In this document: positions 44,274-46,901 of the stretch, piece by piece
Position numbering within the stretch: position 1 is the stretch's first letter
How the letters are laid out: every line of letters begins with the position of its first letter
NCBI GenBank assembly: GCA_016190155.1
Contig: JACPRB010000052.1
Span: 1-46,901, forward strand
Source: Planctomycetota bacterium
Lineage (GTDB): Bacteria; Planctomycetota; MHYJ01; JACPRB01
Reading direction: 5' to 3'
Length of the DNA: 46,901 nt
The notes under the pieces: model-generated
Told to the model about the DNA's origin: nothing
Seen by the model: the letters and a program-made list of their open reading frames with translations, nothing else
Databases searched by the model: none
Translations under genes and position numbers: made by a program

Positions 44274-44283
44274 CGGCGATAGT

Positions 44284-45990
44284 TTATGCTTGCGTCTCAG
44301 GCGCCGCCGGCGGAGCCGCCGGGGGCTTCGCCGGAGCGCTTTCCTTCGGCTTCGCCCGTTCGACGACGCGCGACAGCGAGAGCCCGATCTTCCCCTCGTT
44401 GGGCTCCAGCTTCACGACCTTCACTTCCACCAAATCGCCCGCGTTCAGCCCCGCCTGCTCCGTCTCCTTGTCCACCTTCGAGATGTGCAGCAGGCCCTCG
44501 AGATCCTTCTCCAGCTCCACGAACGCCCCGAAGCTCACCAGCTTCGAGATGCGGCCGCGCACGGCGTTGCCGATCCGGTACTTCTCGGGGATCGCCGTCT
44601 CCCACGGATTGGCGGTCAACTGCTTCAAGCCGAGCGCGATGCGCTTCTTGTCCTTGTCCACCGACAGGATGACGACCTCGACCTCGTCGCCCTTCTTCAC
44701 GACCTCGTTCGGATGAACAACCTTCTTCGTCCACGACATGTCGTTGATGTGCAACAGCCCGTCGATCCCGTCTTCCAGCTCCACGAACGCCCCGTACGTG
44801 GTGGTGTTGCGCACCTTGCCCTTGACGCGCTGATAGACCTTGTACTTCTCCTCGACCTGATCCCAAGGATTCGCCTCGGTCTGCTTCAGGCCCAGCGAGA
44901 GCTCCTGCTTCTCCGTGTCGACCGCCAGCACGGCGACCTCGACCTCGTCTCCCACGTTGAGCACCTCGCTCGGATGGTTGATGCGCTTCGTCCAGGACAT
45001 CTCGCTGATGTGCACCAAACCCTCGACGCCGGGCTCCAGCTCGACGAACGCGCCGTACGGCATCAGATTGACGACCCGGCCCTTGACGCGCTGTCCGGGC
45101 TGGAAACGCGCCGCGACGCCTTCCCACGGATTGGGCTGGAGCTGCTTCAGGCCGAGCGCGATGCGCTCCTGCTCCCGGTCGACCTTCAGGATCTTCACCT
45201 TCACGCGCTGGTCGATCTTGACGACCTCGCTGGGATGATTCACGCGACCCCACGAGAGATCCGTGATGTGCAGCAGCCCGTCGATGCCGCCCAGGTCGAC
45301 GAACGCGCCGAAATCGGCGATGTTCTTGACGATTCCGTCGCGCGTGTCGCCTTCCGTGAGCTCCGACAGCAGCTTGTGCTTCGCCTCCGCGCGCTGCTCT
45401 TCGAGGAGCTTGCGCCGCGAGACGATGATGTTCATGCGCTTCTCGTCGATCTTGAGGATCTTACACTCGACGGTCTTGCCGAGCAGCTCGCCGATGTCCT
45501 CGACGCGCCGCACGTCCACCTGCGAGGCGGGAAGGAAGACGGGGACGCCGACGTCGACGAGCAGCCCGCCCTTGATCTTGCGGATGACGCGTCCGGCGAT
45601 GACGTCGCCTTCCCTGTTCTGCGTGATGATGCGCTCCCAGCCGCGGATCTTGTCCGCCTTCTGCTTCGAGAGCACGATCATGCCGCTCTCGTCCTCGATC
45701 GTCTCGAGGAAGACCTCGATCTCGGTGCCGGCCTGGATCTGCTCGCTGTACGGAAAGTCGCTGCGGGGCACGGCCCCTTCCGACTTGTAGCCGATGTCGA
45801 CGAGGACGTCGTCGCCGACGACGTTGAGGATCTTGCCCTTGATGATGGTGTCGGCGGTGAAGTTCTTGACGGAGTCTTCGTACCGCTTGACGATCGCCTC
45901 TTGAGGAAGAGCGGCGAGGGCTTCCTGGGCGCAACGCTCCGCTTCCTCCTCGGGAATCCCGAGCTGGCGAACGAGTTTTCTATTGGACAT
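44284..45990 (-). CDS. rpsA: 30S ribosomal protein S1
   Basis: A 568-residue protein with six S1 domains: TIIKGKILNVVGDDVLVDIG, VIAGRVIRKIKGGLLVDVG, TRDGIVKNIADFGAFVDLG, VKGRVVNLMPYGAFVELE, VKGKVRNTTTYGAFVELE and VRGRISKLVSFGAFVELE. It brings mRNA to the 30S subunit. A 25-residue Ala/Pro tail ends it. The ATG has AAGGAGAAACGG. The gene overlaps plsC by 11 bp in a cmk-plsC-rpsA operon, a known arrangement. A six-domain S1 is noteworthy beside the many apparent leaderless genes, which do not need S1 in studied systems. Confidence 0.95.
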   Translation of the reverse strand: MSNRKLVRQLGIPEEEAERCAQEALAALPQEAIVKRYEDSVKNFTADTIIKGKILNVVGDDVLVDIGYKSEGAVPRSDFPYSEQIQAGTEIEVFLETIEDESGMIVLSKQKADKIRGWERIITQNREGDVIAGRVIRKIKGGLLVDVGVPVFLPASQVDVRRVEDIGELLGKTVECKILKIDEKRMNIIVSRRKLLEEQRAEAKHKLLSELTEGDTRDGIVKNIADFGAFVDLGGIDGLLHITDLSWGRVNHPSEVVKIDQRVKVKILKVDREQERIALGLKQLQPNPWEGVAARFQPGQRVKGRVVNLMPYGAFVELEPGVEGLVHISEMSWTKRINHPSEVLNVGDEVEVAVLAVDTEKQELSLGLKQTEANPWDQVEEKYKVYQRVKGKVRNTTTYGAFVELEDGIDGLLHINDMSWTKKVVHPNEVVKKGDEVEVVILSVDKDKKRIALGLKQLTANPWETAIPEKYRIGNAVRGRISKLVSFGAFVELEKDLEGLLHISKVDKETEQAGLNAGDLVEVKVVKLEPNEGKIGLSLSRVVERAKPKESAPAKPPAAPPAAPETQA

Positions 45991-46588
45991 GAATCCGTTT
46001 CTCCTTGTTCCGTTTGGATAACCCGATGATCGCCTCCCGCAAGCCCTCGTCTCCCAAAGAAGACGGGTCCAGCGGTCGGCCGAACGTCACGGTGATTCGA
46101 CCCCAAAGGCAAGGCAAACGCTGCCCTTTGGGCCAAACCTTATACGCACCTTCGACGAGGACGGGGACAATGGGGACGGCGGCGCGCTCCGCCACGAGGC
46201 GAATACCGGACTTCATGGGTCCGATGCGACCGTCCCGCGTCCGGGTACCCTCCGGAAACATCAGGAGAGCCGAGCCGGCCTTCAGGCGCTCAATAGCGGT
46301 TTTCACCCCCTTCACGTCGCCGCTGTCCCGAACGATTGGAAACGCATTGTAGGCGACGATTACGCTGCCGAAGACCGGTATCTCAAAGAGCGACTTCCTG
46401 GCCATGAAATGGACCTCGCGGTCCACGCACGCCGCGACCAGGGGCGGGTCCAACACGCTTTGGTGGTTGGAGGCGAGCAAGACGCCGCCGGTTCGCGGCA
46501 CGAGCTCTTGTCCGCGGCTGCGCAGCTTCCACAGCGCCGCCCCAGTCACGCGGATGAGAGCAAGTGAGGCGAGCCACCTCCATCGCAT
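45980..46588 (-). CDS. plsC: 1-acyl-sn-glycerol-3-phosphate acyltransferase
   Basis: A 202-residue membrane-associated acyltransferase making phosphatidic acid from lysophosphatidic acid. The catalytic motif NHQSVLD is at residues 41-47 (His42, Asp47), and the glycerol-phosphate site FPEGTR at 111-116. VPIVPVLVEGAYKVWP is the usual motif IV. It is on the short side but complete. It lies between cmk (11-14 bp upstream) and rpsA (11-bp overlap). A TAGAAT overlapping the cmk stop, 11 nt before the ATG, could be an internal -10. Confidence 0.93.
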   Translation of the reverse strand: MRWRWLASLALIRVTGAALWKLRSRGQELVPRTGGVLLASNHQSVLDPPLVAACVDREVHFMARKSLFEIPVFGSVIVAYNAFPIVRDSGDVKGVKTAIERLKAGSALLMFPEGTRTRDGRIGPMKSGIRLVAERAAVPIVPVLVEGAYKVWPKGQRLPCLWGRITVTFGRPLDPSSLGDEGLREAIIGLSKRNKEKRIHVQ

Positions 46589-46602
46589 TGGGAGGAGGGA
46601 TT

Positions 46603-46901
46603 CTAGTGGTCCGGGGACCCGGAATCAAGGGTGGGAAGCGCTTGCGCCACCATCGCTTCCACCACCTGCTCCACCGTCATCTCCGACGTATCGATTACGA
46701 TCGCGCCAGCCGGCACCCGCAGCCCCCCTACGGCCCGATTCCGGTCACGCTCATCGCGCTCCGCGATCGCCCCACGAATCGCCTCAAAATCCCCGCCCAC
46801 ATCGTTATGGCGTCGCCGCGCCCGCACCTCGATCGAGGCATCCAGATAGAACTTGACCTCGGCCCCAGGAAACACCACCGTCCCCTGATCGCGCCCCTCC
46901 G
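46603..46901 (-). CDS. cmk: Cytidylate kinase, C-terminal part (cut by the window end)
   Basis: The last 98 codons of a CMP kinase: EGRDQGTVVFPGAEVKFYLD and ASIEVRARRRHNDVGG, followed by ERDERDRNRAVGGLRVPAGA and the terminal IDTSEMTVEQVVEAMV. The GRDxGTVVFPxAxxKFYLxAS text is specific for Cmk, which phosphorylates CMP/dCMP. The start lies beyond base 46901. It heads the cmk-plsC-rpsA operon. Confidence 0.93.
   Translation of the reverse strand, partial: EGRDQGTVVFPGAEVKFYLDASIEVRARRRHNDVGGDFEAIRGAIAERDERDRNRAVGGLRVPAGAIVIDTSEMTVEQVVEAMVAQALPTLDSGSPDH

Noticed and set aside
44213-44283. glmS ribozyme
   Set aside because: The 71-bp gap has only the rpsA-side hairpin and no ribozyme core.

Overview
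The window is high-GC bacterial DNA, densely packed with genes on both strands. The coding style suggests an uncultured, Gram-negative-type (diderm) bacterium. LpxA (lipid A synthesis), several lipobox lipoproteins, bactofilins, large Ser/Thr kinases with extracytoplasmic PEGA, propeller or LamG-like domains, and a heavy load of GAF/PAS/FHA signalling domains fit Planctomycetota or a neighbouring phylum. That placement is an inference; no rRNA or other taxonomic marker is present. I see no tRNA, rRNA, CRISPR array, phage or insertion sequence.

Layout. 1-4.7 kb: an M3 oligopeptidase and a membrane-anchored TPR protein. 4.7-10.9 kb: a likely cell-architecture/chaperone block holding a bactofilin with a strong promoter, a zinc-ribbon bactofilin, an HTH/pseudo-receiver protein, a membrane protein with a J-like domain lacking HPD, and an Hsp70 lacking its lid. 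11.1-17.1 kb (minus strand): a paired M16 peptidase operon (one partner inactive, with a C-terminal zinc ribbon), a pepsin/retropepsin-like lipoprotein, and a RecQ-like protein whose ATPase motifs are degenerate. 17.3-18.0 kb: a collapsed remnant of a MoxR/transglutaminase operon, with short repeats at the break points. 18.1-22.8 kb: a rhodanese protein, Kbl, a CNNM-CBS-EIIA fusion and LpxA. 22.8-31.8 kb: signalling genes (GAF/PAS histidine kinase, Ser/Thr kinase, rhomboid, FHA-GAF-GAF-GGEEF). 31.8-42.3 kb: Der, a GT2 glycosyltransferase, RmuC, a second Ser/Thr kinase, TyrS and an exported protein. 42.4-46.9 kb: GlmS and a cmk-plsC-rpsA operon, with cmk cut by the window edge.

Three patterns cut across the genes. 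(1) At least nine genes have a -10-like hexamer ending exactly 7 or 8 nt before the start codon and no Shine-Dalgarno sequence, which points to widespread leaderless transcription. (2) Gaps between genes carry short tandem repeats with a 7- or 8-bp period (GAACGGNN octamers at five loci, plus TTGGGNN, ATCGGNN and TCTCTGN-type heptads) and a 33-bp hairpin repeat found twice. Some of these sit exactly at gene break points, and one array supplies the C-terminal codons of TyrS. (3) The two Ser/Thr kinases start with a tandem module resembling the MshEN c-di-GMP-binding domain, and an FHA-GGEEF protein lies between them. A loop linking Ser/Thr phosphorylation and c-di-GMP is therefore plausible but untested.
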